Source: Rahnella variigena (GTDB taxonomy: Bacteria; Pseudomonadota; Gammaproteobacteria; Enterobacterales; Enterobacteriaceae). Taken from it: 64,000 nucleotides of DNA. Location of the stretch: positions 4,278,001 to 4,342,000 of the forward strand of contig NZ_NSDJ01000001.1 of the NCBI RefSeq assembly GCF_003610915.1. Direction: 5' to 3'. Below the pieces are notes generated by a model. The model saw only the letters and a program-made list of their open reading frames with translations. It had not been told where the DNA came from and made no database searches. Both the position numbers and the translations under genes were made by a program. Position 1 is the stretch's first letter; the number at the start of each line of letters is the position of its first letter. This document shows positions 43,134-55,394 of the stretch, in pieces.

Positions 43134-43630
43134 CGCGCCGCTTTAATCATCCCGTCCAGCCATTCCTGATGACCGTTGATCATCGGATTAGGTCGCGTTA
43201 CTGCCAGTTCGCGTGCGGGTTTTCCATTTTGGGTTTCCTGCGTCAGGATACGTACGCGGCCGCCGGACAGTTCTTCGATAAGCCACGCGTGATGCACGTC
43301 GAGACGGGTGTCGGCATCGCCTTCTGCCCAGCCGTGCCACGCCATACGCGCTGGCTGGCCTTTGACCGGCGGGACATATTCATTAACCTGCGCTTCCACC
43401 GGAAAACCGAAGGTGCTGAAACGAAAACGTGCGCCATCGCTCAGGCCCGGTCCGCTGCCGTCGTGGAAGTCAATATCAGATGCATTACTGTAGTAAACCG
43501 GCCAGGCGGCAGTGTTATCAAGTTGTGCCCAGAGGTCTTCCACGGTCACGCCGGTGATGATCATTTCGTTAGACGCGAAGTTGTCGGTTTCGCCGGGAAT
43601 ATAGCCCTGTGGCCAGTTAATCGCATTCAT
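43127..43630 (-). CDS. SRPBCC-family (START-like) protein
   Basis: 167 residues from the ATG at 43630, chosen for its AAGGAAAC ribosome binding site; an in-frame start at 43690 is less likely. The fold marks are a helix-grip layout: MIITGVTVEDLWAQLDNTAAWPVYYSNAS near the start, RFSTFGFPVEAQVNEYVP strands, and a C-terminal helix (NGHQEWLDGMIKAARG). Such proteins bind hydrophobic ligands; function unknown. The stop codon lies in the 53-bp repeat, so the original C-terminus may have been altered when the cassette array formed. Confidence 0.8.
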   Translation of the reverse strand: MNAINWPQGYIPGETDNFASNEMIITGVTVEDLWAQLDNTAAWPVYYSNASDIDFHDGSGPGLSDGARFRFSTFGFPVEAQVNEYVPPVKGQPARMAWHGWAEGDADTRLDVHHAWLIEELSGGRVRILTQETQNGKPARELAVTRPNPMINGHQEWLDGMIKAARG

Positions 43631-43760
43631 GTGTGTTTCCTTTTTATCTGTGGAACAGCTCGCTGGCTGGTGTTCACAAAGAATACGCATCGCTGAGATA
43701 TTAAGGAAATCACTGCTCGTGATGATAAATATTCATTATTTTTATATCTAAGCGCCGGAT

Positions 43761-43792
43761 AAAAAAACAGGCAGAAGAAAGCTTCTGCCTGT
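43761..43792 (-). terminator. terminator of the flavin oxidoreductase gene
   Basis: ACAGGCAGAAG (43767-43777) pairs with CTTCTGCCTGT (43782-43792), loop AAAG; on the minus strand it is followed by seven Ts. It lies 28 bases past the stop at 43821. Confidence 0.85.
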
Positions 43793-43820
43793 GGGTTAAT
43801 GCGCTGATGTAAAACGAATA

Positions 43821-44918
43821 TCAGCTGATGCTGTAACGCTCAAGCCAGTGTGCATAAGGCGCAGGCAGAACCCATGAAGGGTTGTCTTCGCCCAGCTCTT
43901 TCGCCAGTGCATACGGATAATGCGGGTTGGCGAGCATAGCGCGGCCAATCATCACCAGATCCATATCTTGTTCGCTGATGCAGCGTTCGGCGATTTCAGC
44001 GGAAGCGACACCCCATGAACTTGCCACCGGTAAACCGGCTTCGGCGCGTACGCGGCGCGACACCGGTGCCAGGAAACCAGCCCCCCATGGGATCTGTGCT
44101 TCCCAGGTCGAGAAACCGACGCTGACGTTAAGCATATCCAGCCCTTTCTCACGCAGAATACGGGTCAGTTCGATAGATTCCGCCAGGGTTTCTTCATCAC
44201 GGCCATCGTATTCGATCACGCCAAAACGCGCGGTGATCGGCAGGTTTTTCGGCCAGACGGCATTCACGGCATCGAAAGTTTCAATCAGGAAACGGCTGCG
44301 ACCGGCGAAATCACCGCCGTATTCGTCGGTGCGGGTGTTGGAATGCACGGAGAAGAAGCTTTGCGCCAGATAGCCGTGGGCGAAATGCAGTTCCAGCCAT
44401 TCAAAACCGGCATCGCGTGCGCGTTTTGCGGCAGCGACAAAATCGGCCATCACGCGCTGGATATCAGCTTTGGTCATTTCTTTCGGCACTTTTGGCAGAT
44501 GTTTGCCGAATGCTACCGCGGATGGCGCGATGGTCGCCCAGCCACGCGGATCGCCTTCAGCAATATGGTCGTCCCCTTCCCACGGCAGATTGGCGCTGGC
44601 TTTGCGGCCTGCGTGTCCGATCTGGATCCCCGGTACTGCGCCTGCAGCTTTGATGGATTTGGCGATCTTCGCCAGTTCAGCGGCCTGTTCATCGTTCCAG
44701 ATCCCCAGACATCCCGGGGTGATACGGCCTTCCGGTGAAACCGCCGTCGCTTCGACAATCACCAGGCTCGCGCCGCCGCGTGCCAGCGTGGCGTAATGCA
44801 CCTGATGCCAGTCATTCGGCACGCCATCAGTGGCGGAATACTGGCACATAGGCGGAACCGCAATGCGGTTTTTTAAGGTGACGTCTTTCAGCGTAAACGG
44901 CGTAAATAGTGCAGACAT
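43821..44918 (-). CDS. Old Yellow Enzyme-family NADH:flavin oxidoreductase
   Basis: 365 residues from the ATG at 44918 (GAGGAAA upstream). A TIM-barrel FMN enzyme of the YqjM/XenA class: Cys25 in VPPMCQYSA tunes the flavin as in that class, followed by HYATLARGGASLVIVEATAV, the substrate-binding HAGRKAS, and RTDEYGG. It reduces activated C=C bonds or nitro compounds with NAD(P)H in the cytoplasm, probably in stress or xenobiotic detoxification. It faces a LysR gene across 122 bp and is probably its target. Confidence 0.92.
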   Translation of the reverse strand: MSALFTPFTLKDVTLKNRIAVPPMCQYSATDGVPNDWHQVHYATLARGGASLVIVEATAVSPEGRITPGCLGIWNDEQAAELAKIAKSIKAAGAVPGIQIGHAGRKASANLPWEGDDHIAEGDPRGWATIAPSAVAFGKHLPKVPKEMTKADIQRVMADFVAAAKRARDAGFEWLELHFAHGYLAQSFFSVHSNTRTDEYGGDFAGRSRFLIETFDAVNAVWPKNLPITARFGVIEYDGRDEETLAESIELTRILREKGLDMLNVSVGFSTWEAQIPWGAGFLAPVSRRVRAEAGLPVASSWGVASAEIAERCISEQDMDLVMIGRAMLANPHYPYALAKELGEDNPSWVLPAPYAHWLERYSIS

Positions 44919-44993
44919 AATATTTCCTCGGTGGATTGGCACGTTCAGCACACAGAGTGCTGCCAAAGAGCTATAAGCAGAAGTGTAGAAATA

Positions 44994-45021
44994 TTATAGT
45001 GCGTATCAAATTTCGTTATAA
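44994..45021. promoter_or_regulatory. possible LysR operator between OYE and LysR genes
   Basis: A dyad TTATA (44994-44998) ... TATAA (45017-45021) lies 20-47 bases before the LysR start. LysR proteins often bind such imperfect dyads between divergent genes; a nearby CAGCA-N7-TGCTG dyad (44946-44962) is an alternative. Confidence 0.3.
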
Positions 45022-45040
45022 CTCAATCGGTGCCCTGCCC

Positions 45041-45943
45041 ATGCGCAATCTGAAAAGTCTCGACCTCAACCTGCTAAAGACTTTCGATGCATTGCTCGAC
45101 GAACGCAACGTGACCCGCGCCGCAGAGCGTCTTTCCCTGACGCAACCCGCCGTGAGCAGCATGCTGACGCGCCTGCGGGAAAGTTTTGACGACCCGTTAT
45201 TTGTGCGGGCGCGCTACGGCATCGTACCGACCGAACGCGCGCTGGCGCTGGCTAAACCGGTGAAGCGGGTGATGGCGGAAATCGAGGCACTCTTGCAGCC
45301 GGAAGTCTTTGTGCCCGCTGACTGCGAGATGACGTTTACCCTCGCCGCCACCGATTACGCGCTAAGCGTGATTATCGAGCCGTTCTTTTCCCTGCTACAG
45401 AAGCTGGCGCCCGGCATTCATCTGTCAGTCCAGCGGGTTGAGGATTCGACCATCCAGGGGCGGCTGGAGCGCGGTGAAATTGACCTCGCGCTGCTGACGC
45501 CGGAGACTACCCCGCCCGATCTGCATATCCGCCATTTATACGATGAGCGCTATGTTTGTACGCTGCGCAAGGGCCATCCGGCGCTGGAACAGGGGACGAT
45601 TTCACTCGATACCTTTTGTCAGTACGATCATGCGCTGGTGTCGCTCAGCGGAGAGAATTTTACCGGCGTGACGGATACCGCGCTTCAGGCGCTGGGTAAA
45701 AAGCGCAATGTGGTGCTGTCGGTAAACAGTTTTCTGGTGCTGCCGCCGGTCTTACAGACCACGGATTTGATCGCCGTGGTACCGGAACGGCTGGTGCGCG
45801 ACGTCACAGGGCTGGAAGTCATGCCGCCCCCGCTGGACATTCCCGGCTTTACTAAAGTCGCCGCGTGGCACGAACGCTCGCATCTTTCTGCTGCGCATCA
45901 GTGGCTTAGACAACAACTGGCGCAGGTCTGTAGCGGACACTAA
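45041..45943 (+). CDS. LysR-family transcriptional regulator
   Basis: 300 residues from the ATG at 45041, which gives the standard start MRNLKSLDLNLLKTFDALL; an upstream start at 44936 would add 35 basic residues of no known kind. Winged HTH at residues 6-65 (NVTRAAERLSLTQPAVSSMLTRLR), effector domain from about 90. The start and HTH are of the NodD/NahR/LinR-like subgroup often tied to aromatic or enone catabolism. It probably controls the divergent OYE gene. Confidence 0.92.
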   Translation: MRNLKSLDLNLLKTFDALLDERNVTRAAERLSLTQPAVSSMLTRLRESFDDPLFVRARYGIVPTERALALAKPVKRVMAEIEALLQPEVFVPADCEMTFTLAATDYALSVIIEPFFSLLQKLAPGIHLSVQRVEDSTIQGRLERGEIDLALLTPETTPPDLHIRHLYDERYVCTLRKGHPALEQGTISLDTFCQYDHALVSLSGENFTGVTDTALQALGKKRNVVLSVNSFLVLPPVLQTTDLIAVVPERLVRDVTGLEVMPPPLDIPGFTKVAAWHERSHLSAAHQWLRQQLAQVCSGH

Positions 45944-45992
45944 TATCTGCTTTCTAAAACGTCGATAAAATCTTCCAAAAAAGGTCAGCACC

Positions 45993-46289
45993 ATGGAAAA
46001 ACTGCCTGCCATTACCATCACTTATTGTTCCCAGTGCAACTGGATGCTTCGCGCCGCATGGATGGCGCAGGAACTGCTGAATTCGTTCAGTACCGATCTG
46101 GCCTCCGTGACGCTGGTCCCCGGTACCGGTGGTATTTACGAAATCAAAGTCGATGACGAGATTATCTGGGAACGCAAACGCGACGGCGGTTTTCCGGATG
46201 CTGCGCCGCTCAAACAACGCGTGCGCGATATCTGTTTCCCGGACAGATCGCTGGGGCATGTGGATAAGAAGAAGATTGCTGAAGAGTAA
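45993..46289 (+). CDS. SelT/SelW/SelH (Rdx) family protein
   Basis: 98 residues, the normal length of bacterial Rdx proteins. The redox motif is CSQC (Cys12-Cys15), a cysteine version of the CxxU motif in vertebrate selenoprotein W. GTGGIYEIKVDDEIIWERKR and GGFPDAAPLKQRVRD follow as usual. It has a thioredoxin-like fold and probably a thiol redox role; target unknown. It sits 49 bases after the LysR gene, possibly co-transcribed. A GCTGCGG/CCGCAGC stem (46304-46323) separates it from the convergent hsdR. Confidence 0.9.
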   Translation: MEKLPAITITYCSQCNWMLRAAWMAQELLNSFSTDLASVTLVPGTGGIYEIKVDDEIIWERKRDGGFPDAAPLKQRVRDICFPDRSLGHVDKKKIAEE

Positions 46290-46334
46290 GTCGTTGCATT
46301 GACGCTGCGGTTTTCGCCGCAGCCCATTCACGTG

Positions 46335-49300
46335 TTAACCGGCTTTCAGCATATCTAAAATGAGTCTTGCATAGCCTTTAGCGATGGCGGGACTGGAGAG
46401 ATATTGCAGCATGATTTCCTGCTGGGCGGCGTTACAGTCCATGATGGCTTCATCAACCGCTTTTGGAAAGTCTCCCAGCATCACCTGCTCAGACGTATTA
46501 TTGGCAAGTTGCGTCATAACCGTCTGATTTTCAGAAATCTTGCCGCAAACAGTGTGTAAGCCGCTGATCAAATCTTTTTCCGTCAGATTATCGGTAATAA
46601 ACAGTTCGTTTAAACGCTCCAGCACATGCGACAGAAAATCCTCTTTCTTGTCTTTGGGTTTCGCCGAGCCGACGTCATTGCCGGGTTGCAACCGGTCGTC
46701 ACGACTGCTGTCGGTAAGCCGCAGACTTTGCTCGCGTATTTTCGATAAACGGTAATGGCTCATCACCACGTTATGCAAATCCACGTCGTCTTCCTGCACG
46801 TTTTGTTCCCGCAGTAACGGGCGCAGATGCCGTGCGAACAGGCTTATTTTCTCCAGATCTTTATTATCGTAATCGACAATCTGCGAAATGAACTCATAGA
46901 AACGGACAAAGCTGCCGAGGTCTTTTTTGAAGATTTCCAGCCGGTCTTTTTCCTTTTTGCAGTCTTTAAAGGTGTTTTCCGCATTGGCGATTAATATTGG
47001 CTCACTTGTCTTTTTAGTAATTTCGAACATCTTTTTTGCCTGCTTATAGGCTTCAATCGCAGAGGCATAGCGTTTCTCCCAGCGCACCACGGCCGGTCTG
47101 CTGATATTACTGAGCGCGGCGCTGGATTTGTTTTTGCTGAAAAAGGCGGTGCAAAACTGTTCGACTTCATTCCACTGAAAAATCCCGCTGGTGCGCAGTT
47201 TTTCAAACAGCTCGAAAACGAGCGCCGGATCGGATACGTCCATCAGCTCAGCGGTCTGATAATAAGGCTGAAAGGCAGCGAGGATTTCCTCCGGCTGGTT
47301 ATAGAAATCGAGGATAAAAGTGCCGGATTCGGCTTTGACGGGATAAATACGGTTCAGGCGTGAAAGGGTCTGTACGCATTCGACGCCGCCGAGCGGTTTA
47401 TCGACATACATGGCGCACAGTTTCGGCTGATCAAATCCCGTCTGGAATTTGTTTGCTACCAGCATCACCTGATAATCGTCGCTGTCAAAAGCCTTGCGCA
47501 TATCACGCCCTTTCAGGCCGGGATTCATGTTGGATTCCGTGAATTTCTGCCCCAGTTGCCCGTCACTGTTCGGGTCGTTTTCGGTGAACTCCACTTCACC
47601 GGAAAACGCCACCATGGCGCTGATTTTCTGGTAATTATTTTCAATAATGTATTTGTCGAATGCCAGTTTGTAGCGCACCGCTTCCTTACGCGAGCTGGTG
47701 ACAACCATCGCTTTAGCCTGCCCGCCGAGTAAGTTCATGACGTGATTTTTGTAGTGTTCGACAATCACTTTTACCTTTTGCGAGATATTGTGATCATGCA
47801 GCCGCACCCACTGACTCAGCCGCCTGCCGGCCTTTTTGCTATCAACTTCTTTATCGGCATCTTGCTGTTTCTGCGCCAGTTTATAAGCCACATGATAGGT
47901 GACGTAATTTTTCAGCACGTCGAGAATAAAGCCCTCTTCGATGGCCTGCCGCATGGAATAAACATGAAACGCCTGCGGCCGGTTGGTTTTAGACGCCGGT
48001 TCGTTCGGGTTGGGAAGACGGCCAAACAGTTCCAGCGTTTTGGCTTTCGGCGTAGCGGTAAAAGCGTAATAGTTGAGATTATTGCTGCCGCGCCGGGCCG
48101 CCATCGTGGCGTCCATGATGTCTTCGGAAGACAGCTCAACGTCGTCGCCGGTATTTTCCAGCATCAGCACTTCTTTCAGCTGACGCGCCGTTGAACCGCT
48201 TTGTGAAGAATGCGCCTCGTCGGCAATGATCGCGTACTGACGCTGTTTCAGGCTCACGCTGTTTTCAATCGCTTTCAGCACAAACGGGAACGTCTGGATG
48301 GTGACGATAATAATCGGCTGCGAGTTTTCCAGCGCGGCGGCGAGCTTCTCGGCTTTTGAGCCATCGCCGGTCTTGTTATTGATGCGCCCGACCACACCGT
48401 CGGCATGTTCAAACTGATAGATAGTGTCCTGAAGCTGATCGTCAAGCACCGTGCGGTCAGTGACCACAATCACCGAATGAAACTGCTTTTGTCCGCCGGC
48501 GTTATACAGCGTCGAAAGCTGATGCGCTGTCCAGGCAATCGAATTGGATTTGCCGGAACCCGCGCTGTGCTGGATCAGGTATTTATGTCCGCAGCCCTCT
48601 TCCGTTGCGGCACGCACCAGTTTATTCACCACATCCCACTGATGATATCGCGGGAATATCAGCGCTTCTTTTTTGTATTTCAGTCCCTGCCAGTCTTCTT
48701 TCTCATCGATTTGCAGATGCACGTAACTGCCCAAAATGGTCAGCAGGTTATCGGGCAGCAACACTTCATTCCACAGATAATCCGTCGCGTAACGGGTCTG
48801 GTCGGCGGGCATCGGATTGCCCTTTCCGCCTTCCGGCGTACCTTTGTTGAACGGCAGAAAAAAGGTCTGATCGCCCGCCAGCCGGGTGGTCATGAATACG
48901 TCGTACTGGCTGACGGCGAAATGCACCAGCGCCCCGCGCTTGAATGTCAGCAGCGGCTCCGGCTTTTGGTCGCCGGATCTTTCGGCAGGCGGGTGTCTTT
49001 GTACTGAGCGATGGCGCTTTGCACCGTCTGCTTAAACTCGGATTTCAGCTCCAGGGTGGCGACCGGCAGACCGTTGACGAACAACACCAGATCGATGCGC
49101 CAGCTTTTAGCTTTCACCCCGCTTTCCGCAAAATGCTCCGGGCTGGCATACGGGCTGTACACCAGCTCCGGCACCACGCGGCAGATATTTTGCCGGTAAC
49201 GCGTCAGCGTATCGGGATTCAGGTCGTGCTCGGGTTTGAACTGGCACAAGGTAAAACTGGCATTGCGGATCTTCAGGTCGTGGCGCAATACGCCGAGGGT

Positions 49301-49582
49301 GCCGTAAGTACGCGAAAGTTTGTCCGTGGCGTTAGTGTCGGCTTTGCTTAACTGCGCTACCAGCGCATCGAGGAAATGACGTTCGGTATCCTGCGGATAC
49401 ACCCGCGCCAGCTTCTGCCACTCTTTCGGCTGCGTGGTGTGCACAAAGGTCAGAACGTCCTGCAGATACAGCGCCCGCTCGCGATCGTAGCCGTCCGGTT
49501 TACCGGTGATCCAGCCGTTAGCGCACAACTGCGCGATTATCTCATCCTGAAAAATCCGTTCTTTGGTCGGATCCGACATCAT
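46335..49582 (-). pseudogene. hsdR: HsdR, type I restriction subunit, frameshifted
   Basis: The N-terminal part (48947-49582, 211 residues) holds the nuclease motif with Asp164 and Glu178-Leu-Lys180 (WRIDLVLFVNGLPVATLELK). It runs off frame after DPATK and stops. The rest (46335-48926 and a little upstream, in another frame) carries the SF2 motor: Walker A GSGKS in QHSAGSGKSNS, DEAH box DEAHSSQSGS, and the C-terminal helical domain. At 48964-48967 the minus strand has four As; a fifth would join DPATK to KPEPLLTFKRGALVHFAVS and give a ~1080-residue HsdR. So one base is missing. The cell should then methylate but not cleave, unless this is a sequencing error or slipped-strand switching. Start overlaps hsdS by 4 bp. 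Confidence 0.85.
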
Positions 49583-50936
49583 GCCATCACCTCGTCGGAT
49601 TCGGTTTGCGTGACAGGAACCTGCCAGTCGCGGACGTCGATTTTACCGGTTACGGCGGCGGAAATCAGGGCGGTACGGCGTTCTTTAAGGAGTTCTATTT
49701 GTTGTTGAGCAATATCATCTAACTTTTCAAAATTTAATAATTCCTTGTCAAGATAGCTAGCAATAAATTCCTGTTCATCTAATGGCGGGAAACATAATAT
49801 AAATTCTTTAATATCTTCTAGGCTCAATTGAATTTTAGTTCCGCCATACCCAACGCCTAACAACTGTTCTTTCGTCGAATCAGAAATAATACAATATGCT
49901 AACCAGCGCGATGATTTTACAAGCTCATTAGGTCGACATAAAGATATATGTTGACTCACATACCCATCGTAAATGGAGTTATCGGCAACGCAAACAGATC
50001 CTAAATCAGCAGTAATTGATATCAGGATATCATTTTTTTGTATTTTAGAACGCACCCCCTCACTACCATGCGGCACCGTTACGCGTTGAATAGAAATTAA
50101 TTTTGGATCAATACTTTCTCTTGTCAAATTAGCAATTCTAAAGAAAATGGGGCCATCATCTGAATAATAATCGGCCCAGCCACGAGAACCGCTTGTGACA
50201 AAATCAAAAAAATATTTGCTCTTTTTAATAGTCCAATGCTCAGGCACTTCCCCCAACCACTCGACTCCCGAATCTTTCATCGGCACATCAGGATCCAGCC
50301 CTTTTGTCACAGCATGGCTGATCACCGCCTGACGTTTTTCTTTCAACAGTTCAATCAGTTGCTGCTGCTTGTCGATCAGGGTATCGATTTTGGCAGTTTC
50401 GTGATCGAGGAAGGCGGCGATTTGGTTTTGTTCTGATAGCCGGGTTAAAGGCAAACAAATTGCGCCGAATTGTTCATAGGAAATTGACTTCCCATCTCTG
50501 AGACTATCTGTTGTCGATTGTAACGCTGATATGAAAGGTGCACATTTCAGAAGATACTTATAATAGTTATGGCTTATCTTTTTAACATTATTCAAGACAG
50601 TATAAGCTGGAGAGACACATCCGGAGTATTTGCTATATTCAATACCGCCTTCAAAACTGCGAAGACTGATGACAAAATCATTTTGATCAACATGGCGAAA
50701 TGAATCAGTCCCTTTTAAAGCCAGCATTACCTTTGAATCATTTAATAACATCATTAATGATTGAGGTAAGACACCATATTTTTGGCTTACAGCCAATTGA
50801 ACATCATCTTTTAAAGCGGTCTTACGAATACTGGAAAAGATTCTTTTTCCCATTAAAACAGACCATTCTCTTGGTATTTCCCCCAGCCACTCAACCCCGG
50901 AATCCTTATATTCCCCATACGCCTTATACCGCCCGC

Positions 50937-50940
<4 letters not shown>
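49579..50940 (-). CDS. hsdS: HsdS, type I specificity subunit
   Basis: 453 residues made of two similar halves: each starts with [10 protein letters not shown](I/V)P (residues ~12-22 and ~222-233), followed by a target recognition domain (TRD1 ~25-170, TRD2 ~235-390) and a long helical spacer ([40 protein letters not shown]). The two TRDs read the two halves of a bipartite DNA site and the helices set their spacing. Both TRDs are AT-rich compared with the helices and the flanking hsd genes, as usual for exchangeable recognition modules. Overlaps hsdM and hsdR by 4 bp each. Confidence 0.93.
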
Positions 50941-53285
<2,345 letters not shown>

Positions 53286-53460
53286 AGTTCATCCATGGTG
53301 TGCAGGTTGATGAGAGATAAGCGCATTGTTCAACTTATTAAACTCAATAAACCTTACAAATACCATGGATATTTAACTTTTATTCTTATACAACAAAATG
53401 TTACGTGCATCACTTAAACAAGCATGTAATTTAACGCTAAGAATTTTTTTGTGATCGACT

Positions 53461-53487
53461 TCAAGTTTTTCCCTTTCCTGCCGATAC
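53461..53487 (+). promoter_or_regulatory. sigma-28 (FliA) promoter of the chemoreceptor gene
   Basis: TCAAGTTT (53461-53468), 11 bases, then GCCGATAC (53480-53487), a near match to the flagellar consensus TAAAGTTT-N11-GCCGATAA. It lies 33 bases before the start codon. Confidence 0.85.
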
Positions 53488-53520
53488 CAAAAACTTAAGA
53501 TTCCTTCCAGGGAAACGCCC

Positions 53521-55308
53521 ATGTTAAAGACTATCCGCTCGCGCATTATCACCGCCTGTATCGCCATCGTAGCGTGCTCGCTTGTTATCAATACGTTCCT
53601 CAGTTACACCGTTGCTAACAAATACAACCGTCAGGCGACTGACAGTACGCTGAACGCGCTGACCTCCAGCCACACGCAAGGGATCAGCGACTGGGTGAGT
53701 TCTAAAACACGGATGATCGATTCACTGCAACAGGTTGCGCTGTCGGAAGATCCGATCCCGGTTCTCAAACAGATCGCCAGCGCAGGTGGGTTTACTAATG
53801 TCTACGTCGGATACGCAAATAAAACCGCGAAGTTCTCCGATCCGACCGGTGTGCCCGCAGATTACGATCCGACCGGTCGCCCGTGGTATACGCAGGCAGC
53901 CGACGCCGGACATCCGGTTGCCACGCCACCGTATATTGATGCAGGAACCGGTAAGTTAGTGGTGACTTTCGCCGTGCCTGTCATGGAATCTGGCACGCTG
54001 AAAGCGATTGTGGCGGGCGATGTGTCGATGGACAGCGTGGTGAATAACGTCAATACCGTTCATCCGACGCCGGGCAGTTTCGGCATGCTGGTGGATAAAT
54101 CCGGCGTTATCATTGCACATCCTGACGCCAGTCTGGCGCTGAAACCCTTTACTGCACTGGCGCAGGGCGTGGATTTACCGGCGCTGTTAGCGGCGAATTC
54201 ACCGCAGGATATTGAACTCAATGGTGTGGTGAAACGCGTGCGCGCCATGCCGGTGGCAGGCACGCAATGGTATACGCTGGTGGCGCAGGATCAGAAAGAG
54301 TCCACGGCGGGTATGCGATCCCTGCTGACGTCTTCGGTGATTACACTGATGGTGATCGTGTTGCTCTCCGCTGCGGTGATCGGGCTGATTATCAGCAAAT
54401 CCTTCCGTCGCCTTTCTGTCGTGCGGGATACGCTCAACGCCATAAGTTCCGGCGAAGATGACCTCACGCAACGTCTGCCGACGGACGGCCACGACGAGGT
54501 GACGCAAATCGCGCAGGCATTCAACACCTTTGTCGATAAGCTCAGCAAGGTAATGTCGGAAATCCGCACCACCAGCGAATCGGTCAAAATTGCCGCCGAT
54601 GAAATTGCCGCAGGGAATAACGATTTGTCCGGTCGTACCGAGTCCGCGGCGGCCAGCCTGCAACAAACAGCGGCGTCGCTGGAGCAAATCACTGCCACGG
54701 TTTCTCAGTCGGCAAGTTCCGCTAAACAGGCGTCCGGCACTGCGCGATCGGCCTCTGAAGCCGCCACACGCGGTGACGAAGTGGTGACCAGAGTCATCAC
54801 GACAATGGAAAGCATTGAAACGGCGTCGTCGAAAATCGGCGATATTACCGGCGTTATTGACGGCATCGCTTTCCAGACCAATATTCTGGCGCTGAATGCC
54901 GCGGTAGAAGCCGCGCGCGCAGGTGAACAAGGCCGTGGTTTTGCGGTGGTCGCCAGCGAGGTGCGCAGTCTGGCACAGCGCAGCGCACAGGCGGCGAAGG
55001 AGATCAAAGTGCTGATCGAATCCACCGTCAGCAGCGTGGCATCGGGTTCAGCGCAGGTCCGGCTGGCCAGCGACAGCATGAGTGAGATCGTCAGTAATGT
55101 GGCGAATGTCAGCAGCGCGATGCTGGAAATCACTCACGCGTCTGAGGAACAGATGCAGAGCATTCACGAAATTAACCGTGCCATTACCCAGCTCGACGGC
55201 ATGGTGCAGCAGAACGCGGCGATGGTTCAGCAATCCACCGGCGCCGCGTCGGCGTTGCAGGAACAGGCAACCGGACTGGCCATCGCCGTGGGGCATTTCC
55301 GGGTGTAA
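53521..55308 (+). CDS. methyl-accepting chemotaxis protein, amino-acid dCache type
   Basis: 595 residues: TM1 (about 9-31), periplasmic dCache_1 domain (35-270), TM2 (about 272-294), HAMP (295-350) and the signalling hairpin with its conserved tip ([35 protein letters not shown]). Ligand-pocket residues Tyr115, Arg120, Trp122, Tyr123, Tyr138, Asp140 and Asp167 have the order and spacing of the amino-acid-binding dCache motif known from PctA-type receptors, so it should sense amino acids. The C-terminus ends GHFRV without the NWETF-type pentapeptide, so CheR/CheB docking must come from other receptors. AGGGA precedes the ATG. Single gene, flagellar regulon. Confidence 0.93.
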   Translation: MLKTIRSRIITACIAIVACSLVINTFLSYTVANKYNRQATDSTLNALTSSHTQGISDWVSSKTRMIDSLQQVALSEDPIPVLKQIASAGGFTNVYVGYANKTAKFSDPTGVPADYDPTGRPWYTQAADAGHPVATPPYIDAGTGKLVVTFAVPVMESGTLKAIVAGDVSMDSVVNNVNTVHPTPGSFGMLVDKSGVIIAHPDASLALKPFTALAQGVDLPALLAANSPQDIELNGVVKRVRAMPVAGTQWYTLVAQDQKESTAGMRSLLTSSVITLMVIVLLSAAVIGLIISKSFRRLSVVRDTLNAISSGEDDLTQRLPTDGHDEVTQIAQAFNTFVDKLSKVMSEIRTTSESVKIAADEIAAGNNDLSGRTESAAASLQQTAASLEQITATVSQSASSAKQASGTARSASEAATRGDEVVTRVITTMESIETASSKIGDITGVIDGIAFQTNILALNAAVEAARAGEQGRGFAVVASEVRSLAQRSAQAAKEIKVLIESTVSSVASGSAQVRLASDSMSEIVSNVANVSSAMLEITHASEEQMQSIHEINRAITQLDGMVQQNAAMVQQSTGAASALQEQATGLAIAVGHFRV

Positions 55309-55340
55309 TCAACGCTAATCAGGACGGGTCAATGTCATGA

Positions 55341-55377
55341 AAAAAGGCCGGACATCTGTAAAATGTCCGGCCTTTTT
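55341..55377. terminator. bidirectional terminator
   Basis: AAAAAGGCCGGACAT (55341-55355) pairs perfectly with ATGTCCGGCCTTTTT (55363-55377). It serves the MCP gene and the convergent M20 gene. Confidence 0.9.
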
Positions 55378-55394
55378 GTATGCGCTGTGCAGCG

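Noticed and set aside
32101..43135. Cassette array as a prophage or transposon
   Set aside because: No integrase, transposase, phage structural gene or tRNA-type attachment site seen; the 53-bp repeats are explained by recombination near gene ends.
45993..46289. Rdx protein as a selenoprotein
   Set aside because: The motif is CSQC with ordinary Cys codons; no TGA in the gene.
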